Of a stretch of 64,000 nt of DNA, positions 1-9,819 are shown in pieces (the stretch's first letter is position 1; each line of letters opens with the position of its first letter). This DNA is from Nephrocerus scutellatus (Eukaryota > Arthropoda > Insecta > Diptera > Pipunculidae). The stretch covers positions 60,195,623-60,259,622 of the forward strand of contig OX352765.1 of assembly GCA_947095585.1 (NCBI GenBank), given 5' to 3'. The notes beneath the pieces were generated by a model. The model was given only the letters and a program-made list of their open reading frames with translations. It was not told where the DNA came from and searched no databases. The position numbers were made by a program, and so were the translations under genes.

Positions 1-79
1 CGCTCTGTCATCACTGGTTTGACAATAATGACTGTCTGAAGTTGGTAACACTTCGTGTCAATCACCCAGTATACTTAAG

Positions 80-265
80 CTAAAGAGGCGTCCATCGTTT
101 GTCATTCGGTTTTATCGATTGCAGATGTGGATCAACGGAAAATGGATAGTTTCCAAATGAATGTCCATCCCTTGGTGTCGTATTACTTTTATGTTGCACC
201 ATATGTTGGTGCCTGTGTGGTTGAGAGATTGTCGGGTTATTCTTCCACTTGAAATTCCCACACAA
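80..265 (-). CDS. Unrecognised 61-codon ORF, copy 1
   Basis: A short minus-strand reading frame rich in His, Gln, Pro and Asn, ending in KRWTPL before a stop. The frame continues upstream of the ATG, and a pyrimidine-AG tract (reading TCTCCTAG on the minus strand) lies about 20 bases above, so it could be a terminal exon. I do not recognise a domain. Its exact duplicate at 765-950 shows that the DNA was copied, not that the protein is used. It may be chance coding. Confidence 0.2.
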   Translation of the reverse strand: MCGNFKWKNNPTISQPHRHQHMVQHKSNTTPRDGHSFGNYPFSVDPHLQSIKPNDKRWTPL

Positions 266-764
266 GGAATATACCTCTTCTAGGAGATTTCACATAAAAT
301 AAAAGGTTTATCCAGTTCTGAGCTATGTTTAAAGTTTCAGGTCTCTAGCTCAATGAATGGGAAGTTAGTTTTAAATCAAATACAAAATTCCACCCGCACA
401 GACAGACCATACACGAAAGCGAGCTAATAAAAACGTTTTATTTTAAAATAACAAAAGTTCACAAATCTACACTATGTATTTTTGAATTACGAGTAGTCGG
501 GTTCACTTCCAAATAATAATTAACTCACCGCATCATGTTCAGGTTTTGGCATTTTTAAGTGTCGTAGCTAATGGTAAATTATCGATTTACCTATATTTAT
601 TAGTTTTTGATATTAAATTAACTGATTATTGTTACGCTTTTGTACGCTTGTAAACAATGGAATGAACTGTCAGTGTAAATTTGAGCGCTCTGTCATCACT
701 GGTTTGACAATAATGACTGTCTGAAGTTGGTAACACTTCGTGTCAATCACCCAGTATACTTAAG

Positions 765-950
765 CTAAAGAGGCGTCCATCGTTTGTCATTCGGTTTTAT
801 CGATTGCAGATGTGGATCAACGGAAAATGGATAGTTTCCAAATGAATGTCCATCCCTTGGTGTCGTATTACTTTTATGTTGCACCATATGTTGGTGCCTG
901 TGTGGTTGAGAGATTGTCGGGTTATTCTTCCACTTGAAATTCCCACACAA
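765..950 (-). CDS. Unrecognised 61-codon ORF, copy 2
   Basis: Identical in sequence to the ORF at 80-265 because it lies in the second arm of the direct duplication. The flanking splice-acceptor-like TCCTAG is also preserved. No domain recognised, no coding evidence beyond the open frame. Confidence 0.2.
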   Translation of the reverse strand: MCGNFKWKNNPTISQPHRHQHMVQHKSNTTPRDGHSFGNYPFSVDPHLQSIKPNDKRWTPL

Positions 951-1216
951 GGAATATACCTCTTCTAGGAGATTTCACATAAAATAAAAGGTTTATCCAG
1001 TTCTGAGCTATGTTTAAAGTTTCAGGTCTCTAGCTCAATGAATGGGAAGTTAGTTTTAAATCAAATACAAAATTCCACCCGCACAGACAGACCATACACG
1101 AAAGCGAGCTAATAAAAACGTTTTATTTTAAAATAACAAAAGTTCACAAATCTACACTATGTATTTTTGAATTACGAGTAGTCGGGTTCACTTCCAAATA
1201 ATAATTAACTCACCGC

Positions 1217-1416
1217 GACAAAGCGTCTGCATTTATACAAAATCCACAGTTTCGAGACTGTTCGATTCCTTCCTATTCTATTCTGTTCCAATTGATCCAT
1301 CCAGCAAACACCAGAACTCACCATATAGCAAGTAGATACGAGCCTAACTACAAATATAGCGCAGGTACAAAACGTAATCCTTAGACAAGTACACACAAAA
1401 TCTACCACATATTATA
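1217..1416. other. Unassigned stretch
   Basis: About 200 bases between the direct duplication and the solo LTR. No repeat structure or convincing coding frame. The minus-strand open frame here is Cys-rich but short and matches nothing I know. Confidence 0.5.
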
Positions 1417-2023
1417 TGGTACAAGAAAAACCAGTACATAATGCTATAATATATTGGAATACGAATCCCAAGATAAATCCCAATGTACATACTCGTCAAA
1501 AAATATGCACTGAATTAGAACTAAGCACTTGCATACTCTTAGGCTGTAAGATTAACCGACCATAAATTTAAATCATTATGTACTGGTGTTGTCAAAAATG
1601 TAGTCAAACCTGTTCGAAGTGTCTACATGATTACACATAGTATCTAGTTTTACAATAGATGACTCAATACATATGAGTATGGGTACTTGTATATAGGGAA
1701 TTTTCTGGTCTTTACTAGATAGTCTCTGGAAACGTTTTATGAATGGTGATTCCTGTATAGATTTTATTCGTTGTTTAGAATTAAACCAGTTAAGTTCAAA
1801 AAGTACTGAGAAGAAGGTAGAGGTACCAGCTAATACTATATAATAGTAGTTAAAGTATTATAAGAGTTTTTGTTTGATTTTTAAAAGTTGTCCAGTATAA
1901 AATTGTGAACTGTTGTTATTTTTGCTTATGAATAATTAAATCTGTTATTTGTAAATTAATAAACTTGTGTTGTGTTTTATTTGGAAAATCCTTTACGAAC
2001 TCGAAAGCCTAAATTTCGTAACA
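1417..2023 (+). mobile_element. Solo LTR of a Gypsy family
   Basis: From about 1450 onward this matches the 3' LTR at 16693-17346 in order: an AATAAATCCCAATGTA segment, a GCATACTxTTAGGCT segment, an ATTxTGTACTGGT segment, a TTTTCTGG segment, and a shared end reading GTGTTGTGTTTTATTTG, CTCGAAAGCCT and CGTAACA. The same ATAT that flanks the complete element follows the 3' end. No PBS or gag follows, so it is a solo or related diverged LTR. The 5' edge is approximate. Confidence 0.75.
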
Positions 2024-2322
2024 ATATGTTCCATCGCTGGATAGCGACATCGGAATGGCATATATAGGATTCCGTTCAAGTTCTATAAAAATGCTTCGCC
2101 AAACTTTATCTCTTACAAGATGTTTTCAAAAATTTTCTCTTTTCACGAAAGGCGACCCCAACGAAGTAGTCAACTTCCTTGGTTTATCGTTATTGACACC
2201 ATCTACAAGATATCTATTACTCTTCTTTTAAAGTAATGTGTGCTAACATGGATAGAAGAAAACCACATCTTAAATGAATTTCTTCCGCATCAATCAAGGC
2301 GTAAAACAACGCTTAGCACTTT
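2024..2322. other. Unassigned stretch
   Basis: Follows the solo LTR. No ORF with recognisable similarity and no internal repeats were seen. Confidence 0.4.
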
Positions 2323-2528
2323 GCTGATTTTTTTTTATAATTTGAGCACGCGAAAAGGGATTCGTAGCCTTATTATGTTCGGCTATATAGTTGGCACAAC
2401 TTGGACATTAAGGAAAAGTGGAAGAAAAGAGGAGATGTCTATGAGCTTGTGTTTTGAATGCCTATGGATCACAGTGATGTGGAAAGACAGAGCTTGGCAG
2501 AGCATTATACATACGTGTTGTACGGCCT
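2323..2528 (-). mobile_element. 5'-truncated Jockey-type LINE, 3' end
   Basis: The reverse complement matches the last ~200 bases of LINE B (about 33190-33390): the GTACAACACGTATGT segment, the AGAGCTTGGCAGAGC/GCTCTGCCAAGCTCT segment, the run encoding the LINE C-terminus, and the terminal A-rich tail, which appears here as a T run at 2327-2335. It is a dead-on-arrival insertion of the LINE B family, diverged by scattered substitutions. The plus-strand 96-codon ORF across it is a shadow. Confidence 0.85.
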
Positions 2529-2730
2529 AAGCTGTTTTTGTTCGAGATCGGCTCTGTTAACTTAAAGAAGACATGCTGATAAAAGTTTTATAGTTTATGA
2601 AAATGGTATTGTGCTACTCTCCGACACTCCCGCCTTCTTGAAAGTAATGATAAACAGCTTCGCAAATTTTTGTCGGAAAAGGCAATTTACTTGTTAATCA
2701 GAGAAAATTAAAAAGAGTGATTTTTCGAAT
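2529..2730. other. Unassigned AT-rich stretch
   Basis: No gene or repeat recognised between the LINE fragment and the next short-family copy. Confidence 0.4.
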
Positions 2731-3657
2731 AAAAAAAAACAACCCATAAATATTAAAATTTTTCATGTAAATTCTCTAATAGGAGAAACTTATGTGTATT
2801 ATATAAATAATATTAGAGCCCCCTTGACTTAAATTTTTTTTCAAAAACTGTTCTCACCGGAGATCGGAGATACAATTTTGTAAAAAAATTTGTATGGGAA
2901 AAATTCAAATCTCAAAATCAAAAACTCAAAAATGTTTACAAAAAGATCGATCTATCGGAGATACACATATGCTTAAAATTTAAAGTAAATAAATAATTTT
3001 TAAACAAAATTTTATGGCCCCGCCCCCGGGCTTAGGGCCCATTCGCTCCAAAAATTTTACAAAAACTTTTATCCATTATTATAAACATATGTTTAAACCC
3101 CTCCCTCCCCATCCCTCGGGACATAGGGCGAATTTGCTCAAAAAATGCCAAAAAGTTGTGTATAAAATCAAGTTAATTTTTATTTTAAATTTGTATGAGG
3201 CCCCAGACCCCAGGGCCCGGCGTCTGTAAAATTTTTACAATAAGTGTTGTCCATTAGAGATACACACGTGTACAAAATATTAAGAAAGTCGGGTTGATTT
3301 TTTTTAAAAAATTTGTATGCGGTCCATAACCCCTTGCTCCAAATGTCCATCGGAGATAACAACGTTATAAAATTTGAAAAAATTCGGTTAATTTTTTTAA
3401 AAAATTTGTTTTTTTACAAAAAGTGTTGTCTTTGGGAGATACATATGTGTATAAAATTTAAAGAAAATCGGGTTAATTTTTAAAAATTTTATATGGGCAC
3501 CCCAAATTTTAATAGAAAGTTTTGTCTCCGGAAATACACATGTGTGCAAAATTTCAATAAAATCGGGCTTTGAAAAGTGGGTTTACAATTAATCGCAAGA
3601 TTCCACGACAAACAGACCGACCGACCGACAGACAGACGTGCCACGGGCAAGCGAATT
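2731..3657 (-). mobile_element. Short repeat family copy (Helentron-like?)
   Basis: Reverse-oriented copy of a family seen at least eight times here. The family's 3' end (reverse complement of TTTTATGGGTTGTTTT and TAGAGAATTTACA) lies at 2739-2790; its 5' end carries a GACC/GACA tract (3605-3640) and GCCACGGGCAAGCGAA. Between them are 90-120-bp modules containing GTTGTCCATxxGAGATAC, CACATGTGTACAAAAT and AAAATCGGGTTAATTTTT. Short inverted termini, tandem internal modules and GTCY tracts resemble dipteran non-autonomous Helentron/mini-me elements; this class is inferred. No intact ORF. Confidence 0.6.
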
Positions 3658-4350
3658 TAAAAATTAAAATTTTTCTTGTAAATTCTCTGATCGGAGATTC
3701 AATTTTGTAGTGAAAACATAGCAGCCACAGCGCACGGCACTAAAATTCTTTCTTTTGAGTGGAGTTAAGTTGTAAAGCATTGTGAGTGCTTAACCACTTC
3801 CTCATATACTCGTAATATTGTACAAAACACAAATTAAGAATGCACCCACACAACTAAGTGTACAACACATTTCAGTTGCGGAACCATTCAGTTTTGTATA
3901 AAAATATTTGTTCTACTTCCTCTTAATATTTCTATACTCTCTGCTGCAATGCAACAACAAAACAACCACAATCGTATAATAAGCAGCGCTGCTTGCACTC
4001 ATCAGCGCACACAGAACACAGTCATTATAGTATGCTAGGATTTTTTGATGCCGGAAATGGAAAAATTTCGGACCCAGGGGCCCGATCACTCCCAAATTTT
4101 TACAAAAAGTGTTGTCCATCAAAGATACACATGCGTATAAACTTTGAAGAAAATCGGGTAACTTTTGTAAAAAAATTTGTATGGGAGGCCCGGGGTGCCT
4201 CAAATTTTAATAGAAAGTATTGTCATGGGAAATACACATATGTGCAAAATTTGAATAAAATCGGACTTTAGGAAGTGTGTTAACAATTGATCACAAGATT
4301 CTGCCAGCCAGCCATCCAGCCACGGGCACGCGAAGTTAATATAGAGATTT
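3658..4350 (-). mobile_element. Short repeat family copy (Helentron-like?)
   Basis: A second reverse-oriented copy abutting the previous one: the 3' end motif TGTAAATTCTCTGATCGG is at 3676-3693 and the 5' end GCCACGGGCACGCGAAG then TTAATATAGAGATTT is at 4319-4350. The middle (3700-4010) is a longer unique core, and two of the usual modules follow at 4060-4280. No coding capacity recognised. Confidence 0.6.
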
Positions 4351-4680
4351 AAAAATATGCTGAACTGGTTAAAATTATCAGAATCTGTGTGTTTCCGTTT
4401 CTTGTTCTTGGGAATGGTCCAACGAAGTCTATCTAGAGCTGTTAAAATGGTTTCTCCGTTATTGTCTGTTGGTCCATAGGAGGCCTATTAATCATGCTTT
4501 TACTCTCACTATATTTAAAAGTGTCACAGCACTTAATTAGTTCCTGTACGTCGGTCGCCACTCCTGGCCAAAAATACTTTTGCCTTAAACTATTTAGAGT
4601 CTTGTGTATATCGTCATGTCCTGAAATTGGCGAGTAATGGGCTGACCTCAGCTCAGTAGGTAGATTCTGGTTCAACGAAA
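4351..4680 (-). pseudogene. Gypsy integrase fragment
   Basis: The minus strand encodes an integrase zinc-binding region: HYSPISGHDDIHKT, then KYFWPGVATDVQELIKCCDTF. The second Cys of the CxxC pair appears as Phe. A frame change then leads into a segment reading IDFVGPFPRTRNGN, the region of the first catalytic Asp of the integrase core. Only about 110 codons remain, with a shift and no flanking LTR. It resembles the 17.6/297-type elements, as does the plus-strand errantivirus at 39692-49316, but it is a separate piece in the opposite orientation. Confidence 0.8.
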
Positions 4681-4935
4681 TTGTTTTGTGAAACGAGATT
4701 TTTAGATTCTGGTTTATTGGAACGGGAAAATAAATTCGAATTTTGTGGAATAAAATGTCAAATTTTCTCGTATTGGAATTTTAATGTGAAACGCAACCCG
4801 GGATTATAATAGCATAATGGAGAAAAATATTAATAAAAAGTGTCGAATAACCAAAAAAATCTCTTGGTTTACATTCCTAGAGCAATATTTGGATCTTCCC
4901 ACAGCAAGTGAAGTTATAAATTAAATATTCCGTTT
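4681..4935. other. Unassigned AT-rich stretch
   Basis: No recognised feature between the integrase fragment and the next short-family copy. Confidence 0.4.
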
Positions 4936-5407
4936 TTTAAATTCTCTATATTAACTTCACTTGCCCGTGTGTTTGTGGGTTTGTGGATTTGTGTGTCATG
5001 GAATCTTGCGATCAATTTTTAACCCACTTCCTACAGTCCGATTTTATTGAAATTTGGCACACATGTATATCTCCCATGACAACACTTTCTATTAAAATTT
5101 GAGGCCCCTCGGGCCGCGGGGTCGGGGGGCTCCCATACAAATATTTTACAAAATTTACCCGATTTTCTTTAAATTTTGTAGCGATCGGCCCCTTGGGGAC
5201 CCCAATATACAATTTTTAAATATCGCTATATCGCATCAGATCACGGCAAAGTATGAGCTCTGTGCTTTGTGAGCAGCGCTGTTCGCTTCCGCTGCGGCAT
5301 TTGGTGGATGATTTTGCCACAAAACGAGCACGCAGTGTGTGTGTGTGTGTGTATCCCCGATTAGAGAATTTACAAAAAAAAATTTAATTTTTATGGGTTG
5401 TTTTTAT
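4936..5407 (+). mobile_element. Short repeat family copy (Helentron-like?)
   Basis: Forward copy with both ends: AATTCTCTATATTAACTTC at 4940, one and a half internal modules, then a unique core with a GTGTGTGT tract (about 5335-5351) and the terminus ATTAGAGAATTTACA with TTTTTATGGGTTGTTTTT at 5390-5407. It gives the family's overall plan in under 500 bp. Confidence 0.65.
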
Positions 5408-5930
5408 TGTTCATTATTTTTAAAATATAATTGGTTTATTGTTCCCCTTAGGTTTGCAGGTGTATATGGCAATCGAGCTATGAAAAATATGGTATGGAAT
5501 GCATAAGGATGGTGAAAATGGAAAATAATTGCTAAATTTTTATACCAATTGCCGTTTTATATTTAGACTTTATGTAAAAAATATAGCTGCTGAAATAAAA
5601 ATGTAGCCAACAGGAGTGGTGTTAGTAACTCTAAGTTTTTCTTATTTAAATCATGCTCCTCACCCACCAACGTTAACAATTAATGCTTCTGAAATAATGA
5701 TTGAACCAACCGAATCTAAATAATTCCTGAAATCTAGCTTCAGGAATATTAAATGGACTGCTGTAATCTCTCAACTCTCGACGGTGTCTCAATAAACCAA
5801 GCCTTTCTTGTTTTCTTTTTGCTGCTATAAAGCAAATTTTAGTGAAAAATCCATAAATTTAAAATAGTAGACGCTGGTTGTTATTAACTCTATATGAATA
5901 AACGTACATACTTATTACTTTCTTTTACAT
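5408..5930. other. Unassigned AT-rich stretch
   Basis: No confident gene. A few short frames are interrupted by stops. No repeat of another part of the window was recognised. Confidence 0.4.
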
Positions 5931-6300
5931 AGTGAAAGGAAGTATAGTAATCATGAAAATTTTCGAACTCGGGATTTTTGCAGTTTTACCCATTACCGTA
6001 TCTCTTGAGTCAGAAAAGGGAAAATAAAAAAAATCTCTGGCTGTCTGTCTGTCTGCCTGTGTCCACTCTACAGCTCAGATGGCAGAACTTATCGAGATAA
6101 AAATTCATATTTAAGCTTTTTACTTAAATTATGAGGTGCCAGATGATTTTGACGAAAATCTGACTGACGGAAATTACAGTTTTTCGAGTTTTTGCAAATA
6201 ACTCAAGCACTTAGGAGAAATCTGTTAAGTGTAAAAGAAATTTAAACAAAAATCAAAAAAAATAAATATAAATTTAACAAATTTAAAAAAAAAATTAATA
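5931..6300 (+). repeat. Short interspersed repeat with GTCT tract
   Basis: Contains CTGGCTGTCTGTCTGTCTGCC (about 6039-6059) followed by a region with TTTTGACGAAAATCTGAC, the kind of GTCY tract plus conserved core that occurs in dipteran mini-me/DINE-type elements. Boundaries are not clear and no terminal repeats were found. Assignment is weak. Confidence 0.3.
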
Positions 6301-6365
6301 TACATTTACTGAAGATTCCTGTCACGTCCACAAAAGAAAGTCGTGTTGGCACAACCTCCATTTTT

Positions 6366-6820
6366 TATAAAATTTATTTATTTTAAATACATATACATAT
6401 GTAGTATTGCATACTTATATTTTAATTTATTTTAAAAATCTTTCGCTTTTAATTTCCTCTTAACACAAAATGACAGAAAAATTATTTTATTGTGAAGTTT
6501 TTCTCGGCTTAGAACTTGTACTAAAAAATTTATCTCGGAAAGAGAACGAGAATACCACTTTGTGGAAAGGAGTTATTCAGCGAAAAAATCGAAATGATAA
6601 AATTTTATCATATGGAAACGTAAGCTGCATTTTATATGCCGAGCGAGTTCGGAATTCGAATGTCAAAACCAGCCAAACAGCAGGTTTTCACAATTCCAAA
6701 GAAGGAATTCGACAGTGCAATTGTTGTTGTTCCACTTTTTGGAAAATCAAACAACATAAATTTTAAATTGACATTTATTTGTGAACCAAAAAATAGCAAG
6801 ATAATACGAATTAGGTAAAA
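6366..6820 (+). repeat. Repeated unit with unknown coding start, copy 1
   Basis: From about 6366 to 6600 this matches 19913-20156 both upstream of and inside an ATG-started frame: TTTATTTTAAATAC, a GTAGTATTG segment, the TTTATTTTAAAAATCT segment, then AAAATGACAGAAAAATT. The match ends within the coding part. Class unknown; it may be part of a transposon not otherwise visible here. Confidence 0.55.
6470..6766 (+). CDS. Unrecognised protein, probably frameshifted
   Basis: Begins MTEKLFYCEVFLGLELVL and runs 98 codons. The first ~40 residues match the ORF at 20028-20156, with mostly conservative replacements (E/D, K/R, V/I), which suggests the frame was once translated. After about codon 58 a second frame (6636-6818), reading PKKEFDSAIVVVPLFG and ending KIIRIR, looks more protein-like, so a frameshift near 6640 is probable. 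No domain recognised; I do not assign a function. Confidence 0.4.
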   Translation: MTEKLFYCEVFLGLELVLKNLSRKENENTTLWKGVIQRKNRNDKILSYGNVSCILYAERVRNSNVKTSQTAGFHNSKEGIRQCNCCCSTFWKIKQHKF

Positions 6821-7837
6821 AAAAACTATACTTTTAACTTTTAATAAAAACTATAATAAATATTGCTATAGCAATCGTATTAAGTGGTTGAGATAATGAT
6901 TCGCAGCAGGGGGAAAGTGAAAATAGTCTTAACTATTAATTAGAATGAAGGTTTTACGTCATCGGAATAATTTAATGGATTTGTCAAACCAATAGTAAGT
7001 TAATTATAATGTATATAATTATTGTTAATAGAATTTTTTAAATGCGATAATCCCTGTTTAGATTTTTGTAATCGTTGGAATAAAAAAACAGTAAAACATA
7101 ATTTTTAGAGGTTATGTCAATAAAAACACATAAAATTTCAAACTATATGTATACATATAAAAATATATAAAATTAAAATATATTAAAATAAACAAATAAC
7201 CAATTATATACTTTTGCGCCAGACAACTTTTTTATAATTAGAATAAATAATAATTAAAATTTTTAATTTTTGAATGTAAATTCATATAAATTCACTTGAA
7301 ATAATTTGAGTGATAGAAACATCCCGACCTTGTTTCCGATCTACGGTTGAGTGGTTTTTAAGAGAAGAGGAACTACTTGACAACCAAAAAACCACTCTGG
7401 CGCATAGTTTTTAGGAAAACAAAATTCACATTAGAAAACATATTACTCTACGATGGAGACGCACTAAGAAAATATGTTTTTTCGATTACATGTGTTCTAA
7501 ATTCGTGTTCATTTTGGGTGTATTTTAGCGACAGCTCCATAATTGTACCCATAGAAATTATTGTATTGTATCATTATTGTAATCCAGGGCGCTCTCACAA
7601 TGGAAAACCTAATACTTAAGACTAAAAAGATTGCATGGATTTTGGATTTGACAAAACAAATTTTTGCTTCTTATGTTGGAATTCCATACAATCGTCTTAA
7701 ATATAACGTTTTTTCTTTGTAAGAGAACTCTTAATGAGAAAAGGGCGGATAAACCAACTTGTACTTGCTACGCCGCAACTACTGATTATGAGCGTACAAT
7801 TCAATTTGTGTATTTCTACTTTTGACAGCTCTTATTC
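6821..7837. other. Unassigned AT-rich stretch
   Basis: About 1 kb of AT-rich sequence. An 80-codon plus-strand frame at 7377-7619 is open but has no recognisable motif and a non-ATG start. Nothing else supported. Confidence 0.4.
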
Positions 7838-8132
7838 TTGGCAACAATTGCTATATTGCTTTCAACAAAATGAGTTAGGTATTTTTTGTGGTTAACGGCT
7901 GATTAAAGCACCAGCAAAAACTAACCAAATTTTGGTAAATTTTTTGTTTCATGTTTTTGCCAACTTATCCATATATAATTTTTAAAAGTCGACTCTGGTG
8001 GTGAGAATTAGAAATAAAAATTTGGTTAAATATTCTTAACCAAAAATTTTTTTTGGTTAACGCTTAACCACTTTCTGGTCTATCCAATGTGTTGTTGTAA
8101 TTTTTATTTTTTTGTTGAAAGCAATATAGCAA
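7838..8132. mobile_element. MITE with 20-bp inverted ends, copy 1
   Basis: The left end reads TTGCTATATTGCTTTCAAC and the right end is its reverse complement GTTGAAAGCAATATAGCAA (8114-8132). The ~250-bp centre has no ORF and contains repeated AACCAAATTTT/AAAATTTGGTT arms. The same sequence recurs at 25775-26073. TIR length, size and multiplicity fit a non-autonomous DNA transposon; I cannot assign the superfamily because the target duplication is unclear. Confidence 0.8.
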
Positions 8133-8318
8133 ATACTACCGCAACCACTGCCGCATTTTGTTTGAAAGTAAAACAGGTTGTTAGAATTACGCGACCTTAA
8201 ATAACAATAATGCTACAACAAAATAAATTGCTTGTAGGATTATTTTAGCGATTTTCAAGGATTTTCAGCACAAAAATCGATAAATTTGAGACGGAGACAA
8301 AGAATATTTAGAACATAT

Positions 8319-9580
8319 TGTTATGAAAAGTAGTTAGTAGCTCATATAATCAAATCCTAAAATAAATCCCAATGTAAATACTGCATACTAAAAATAAGCA
8401 CTTTCACGTTGCATACTTTTATAAGACTACTAGCTGTTCCCAGGCGCTTTCCTACCCGTACCCGCACACATGAACCCCCGGGGTGACGCGAGTACTATAG
8501 CCTATAACTTTCCCTCACCTGCCAATAATTTACGTTGACATTTTTTTAAAAATACCTTTGTAAATCTCATGTTAAAATTTTATCTTTCTCCCCTTCCATC
8601 TATACCTAGAACTTTCCCTACCTGCCAATAATATATCTTAAAATTTTCATAAAATTCAGTTCAAAAATGTGGCTGATATTAACATTTTACATTCCCTGTG
8701 TGTAAAATAAAATAACTACTAATCAAACAAATGCAGTTTTCGTGACTCATGTGTATAATATAAAAACAGTTATTTTGTGTAATAACGTTTTTTTACGATT
8801 AATTATAAATTTTATTTTTAATTTGGCGCCCTACGATGAATTCTTGCGCGTGTTGTAATGAAACTAAATAATTGTCAAAAATAGCGGTTTTACCACCTAC
8901 TATCTTGAAAACAGCGCCACCTAACGGGTCCAAATTTCACAAAAACCCAAATAGCAACGAAACAAACGTATAGTTAAAATTTTAAGTTCCTAAGATGCTT
9001 CGTTACTAAGAACCAGAAAAACCGTTATATTTTGACAACAGTGCCACTTAGAGAGTTCAAACCAAAACAAAAACCCAAACCGCTAAAATCCTAATCTATG
9101 GTGAAAATCAGCTTCCTGCGATGTCTGGTTCCTAAGAAAGGCAATCTCAAACAATACAGACATCATTTTTATATATAAGATTAGATTATTTGAAATGTAA
9201 CCGCCTGCAAGTTTGAATCATTGTGTACTGGTCAAACAAGTAGTCAAACCAGTTTGTGCGGTTTGCCCGATTTTTGTAAAAGAACATGATTAAACATGTA
9301 TTCTATTTTTAGAAGATGACTCATTACATATAAGTATCGTTAGTTGTAAATAAGGAAATAAGGTTACAATTTTCTGGATATTTCTGTCTGCAATATTGTA
9401 TGTTTCTGGAAGCTTATGATTGAGTATAAATAAAGGCGTGAGGCCGAAGTAAGATGATTAGTGAATTGGAATTTAATCAGTGAAATTGTAAAAGTTCTTG
9501 CAAACCGATTAAGCTACTTTCTAAGAGAATTATTGTGAAGTACAAGTATTATAAGTGTTTTTGTGTGGATCTAAAAGTAA
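8319..9580 (+). repeat. 5' LTR (first part) with insertion
   Basis: Matches the 3' LTR at 16693 from TGTTxxGAAAAGTAGTTAG through CTAAAAGTAAT, with many small differences. It is split at about 8430-9181 by a short interspersed element and cut at 9580/9581 by the Helitron-derived insertion. Only the last bases of the LTR reappear, at about 14127-14144. Confidence 0.88.
8430..9181 (+). mobile_element. Short interspersed element (CTAGCTG... family), copy 1
   Basis: Starts CTAGCTGTTCCC and ends TTTTTATATATAAGATTAG, inserted in the LTR (the LTR resumes at ATTATTTGAAATGTAACC). Matches 53332-54229 for most of its length, including ATGAACCCCCGGGGTGACG, ACTATAGCCTATAACTTTCC and internal repeats with CAGxGCCACxTA. 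No ORF. The CTAGCTG start and AT-rich 3' end resemble RTE-mobilised or SINE-like elements of insects, but this is inference. Confidence 0.7.
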
Positions 9581-9819
9581 TCTATATATATAAAATAGAG
9601 AATTTATTTGTTTGTATATTTGTTTGTGCCTATCTAGCTCTGGAACGCCTTGACCAATTTCAACCAAACTTGGTATACATATTATTTACTATGTGGAATC
9701 AAACATAGGGGGTGGGGGGTAGTGAGTTTTTTGGCTGGTGGAGGCGTGGCAGGCTATTTTAGGGTCGGACCCACCGTTTTCGGTATCGCCGAGATGAATA
9801 GTGCTGGTAGTACACTCCT

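Larger units (their letters stand above)
1..1216. repeat. Direct duplication, 685-bp spacing
   Basis: Bases 1-531 reappear at 686-1216 with no difference that I could see. A 154-bp segment (532-685) lies between them and is not repeated. The left edge of the first copy may lie outside the window. The identity implies a recent duplication or recent gene conversion. Each copy carries the same minus-strand 61-codon ORF. I see no terminal repeats that would make it a transposon. Confidence 0.9.
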
